A DNA stretch of 5,682 bases from DATHWB01 sp040902855 (lineage in GTDB: Bacteria; Actinomycetota; Acidimicrobiia; Spongiisociales; ZC4RG35), in contig JBBDWN010000049.1 in assembly GCA_040902855.1 (NCBI GenBank), forward strand, positions 1-5,682. Reading direction: 5' to 3'. Position 1 is the first letter of the stretch. Each line of letters opens with the position of its first letter. Positions 4,861 to 5,682 of the stretch are shown here, one piece after another. The position numbers were made by a program, and so were the translations under genes. A model generated the notes under the pieces. The model saw only the letters and a list, made by a program, of their open reading frames with translations. It did not search any database and was not told the DNA's origin.

Positions 4861-4894
4861 GCATCTGACCATCGTATGCACTGTCAGAGGATGC
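4861..4894. promoter_or_regulatory. Imperfect dyad with possible promoter ahead of the CARDB-like gene
   Basis: TCTGAC (4864-4869) and GTCAGA (4883-4888) are exact reverse complements. The symmetry extends outward to GCATC (4861-4865) and GATGC (4890-4894) with a small offset. On the minus strand a -10-like TACGAT (4876-4871) sits at the centre, about 45 bases ahead of the TTG start. I found no convincing -35. This could be an operator for the downstream operon, or part of the IS end. Confidence 0.28.
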
Positions 4895-4902
4895 GACGAT
4901 TG

Positions 4903-4936
4903 CGGGGCGCGGTCGAGACGGTTCGGCAGCGCCCCG
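4903..4936 (-). terminator. GC-rich hairpin downstream of the transposase gene
   Basis: CGGGGCGC (4903-4910) pairs perfectly with GCGCCCCG (4929-4936) around an 18-base loop. It begins 15 bases after the transposase stop in transcript order. No T tract follows, so it would be at best a non-canonical terminator. It may also belong to the IS end. Confidence 0.35.
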
Positions 4937-4946
4937 TGGAGTGGTG

Positions 4947-4967
4947 GGGAATCAGGGTGTGATTCCC
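4947..4967 (-). terminator. Hairpin spanning the transposase stop codon
   Basis: GGGAATCA (4947-4954) pairs perfectly with TGATTCCC (4960-4967) around a 5-base loop. The transposase TGA (4954-4952) lies in one arm. No T tract follows on either strand. It may help 3'-end formation or limit read-through from outside the element; the role is inferred. Confidence 0.35.
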
Positions 4968-5682
4968 GGTGGCGGCTGGTTGCCGGCGGTGATGCCGGTG
5001 GCCGCCGGGTCAGTATCCCATGTTGGGTTGAGGGCTGCCATTGATCCTTCGGATAGGTAGCGGCGGCCGATGACGGTCCAGTCGTCGTGGAGGTCTGAGA
5101 GGATCGCTCCGACGAGCCGGTAGACGGCGGGTTCGTTGGGGAAGATCCCGACGACGTTGGTACGTCGTTTGATCTCTTTGTTGACCCGCTCGAGGGGGTT
5201 GGTTGACCAGATCTTGGACCAGTGCGGCTTGGGAAAGGCGGTGAAGGCGAGGACGTCGGTCTTGGCTCGGTCCATCAGAGCGGCCGCTTTCGGATGGGCG
5301 GAGGCGAGACTGTCACGGACGACGTCCCATTGGCGTTCGATGTCTTCTGTGCTGGCTTGGACGAAGATCGTCCGGAACGCAGCCGCGACGATGTCCTTAC
5401 GGTCTTTGGGGACTGTTGAGCCCAGGTTGCGGGCGAAATGGACTTTGCAGCGTTGATGTGATGCTCCTTGGAACACTCGGCTGATGGCGTTGACCAGTCC
5501 GGCGTGTTCATCGGAGATGACGAGGCGTACCCCGCTGAGACCACGGGAACGGAGATGACGGAAGAACTCGGTCCAGAACGCCTCGGTTTCGGAATCCCCG
5601 ACCGCACAGCCCAACACTTCTCGGGATCCGTCAGCGGCGACCCCGGTGGCGATCACGACCGCTTTGGAGACCACCTGATGGT
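4952..5682 (-). CDS. IS256-family (mutator-type) transposase, 5' truncated by the window
   Basis: The frame is open to the right edge and ends in TGA at 4954-4952, giving 242 visible residues of a protein normally about 400 long. A GTG at 5674 is not the start, because the VVSKAVVIATGV segment follows the first catalytic Asp motif in this family. Visible family signs are REVLGCAVGDSETEAFW, then LVISDEHAGL with the second catalytic Asp (codon 5512-5510). HQRCKVHFARN follows, carrying the C-x2-H pair typical of IS256. The catalytic Glu lies in NPLERVNKEIKRR (codon 5191-5189), followed by GIFPNE. The spacing between Asp and Glu, 107 residues, suits the family's helical insertion. The usual SDAH reads SDEH here. 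The visible part has no frameshift or stop, so the element may be intact. It acts as a DDE recombinase on its own terminal inverted repeats. Confidence 0.92.
   Translation of the reverse strand, partial: HQVVSKAVVIATGVAADGSREVLGCAVGDSETEAFWTEFFRHLRSRGLSGVRLVISDEHAGLVNAISRVFQGASHQRCKVHFARNLGSTVPKDRKDIVAAAFRTIFVQASTEDIERQWDVVRDSLASAHPKAAALMDRAKTDVLAFTAFPKPHWSKIWSTNPLERVNKEIKRRTNVVGIFPNEPAVYRLVGAILSDLHDDWTVIGRRYLSEGSMAALNPTWDTDPAATGITAGNQPPPGITP
4952..5682 (-). mobile_element. IS256-family insertion sequence, partial
   Basis: The element is recognised from its transposase. Its left boundary in this window must lie somewhere in about 4830-4951, but I cannot fix a terminal inverted repeat because the other end is outside the window. 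Local composition differs from the operon: the 60 bases at 5161-5220 have 32 G or C, against 44 of 60 at 4321-4380. Those are spot counts, consistent with a transferred element but not proof. Confidence 0.75.

Overview
This is a high-GC chromosomal window, probably from an actinobacterium (Actinomycetota). The grounds are GTG and TTG starts, GC-rich coding, a very short lipoprotein signal peptide, a menaquinone-type methyltransferase and an actinobacterial-style ribbon-helix-helix protein. That placement is inferred from style, since no 16S or other phylogenetic marker is present. A run of 100 N (3311-3410) shows that it comes from a draft or metagenomic scaffold.

Left part (1-1500). The window opens with the 3' end of a DUF1801-type gene on the plus strand, then a small ribbon-helix-helix (antitoxin-like) gene with no visible toxin partner. 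Two tandem tRNA-Ser genes follow on the minus strand: anticodon CGA at 562-650 and GGA at 722-810. Divergent from them, on the plus strand, is tadA, the tRNA adenosine deaminase. Next comes the signal recognition particle RNA (ffs), whose predicted promoter overlaps the tadA stop codon.

Right part (1531-4826), all on the minus strand and read from right to left. First is a membrane-anchored or secreted protein with a C-terminal CARDB-like domain, then seryl-tRNA synthetase (serS, interrupted by the N run), then a UbiE/MenG-type methyltransferase, then a small lipoprotein. The last three are tightly coupled, with GTGA stop/start overlaps at both junctions, so they are almost certainly one operon. 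This operon converges on ffs.

Right edge (4952-5682). The 3' two-thirds of an IS256-family transposase lies on the minus strand and runs off the window. Its base composition is lower in GC than the neighbouring operon.

Functionally, most of the window is translation and protein-export housekeeping: two serine tRNAs, the synthetase that charges them, the wobble deaminase and the SRP RNA. I see no defence system, CRISPR array or biosynthetic cluster. The points worth a second look are the compact ffs promoter, the long terminal stem of the SRP RNA, the tRNA-Ser pair, the orphan antitoxin-like gene and the mis-sized gap in serS.
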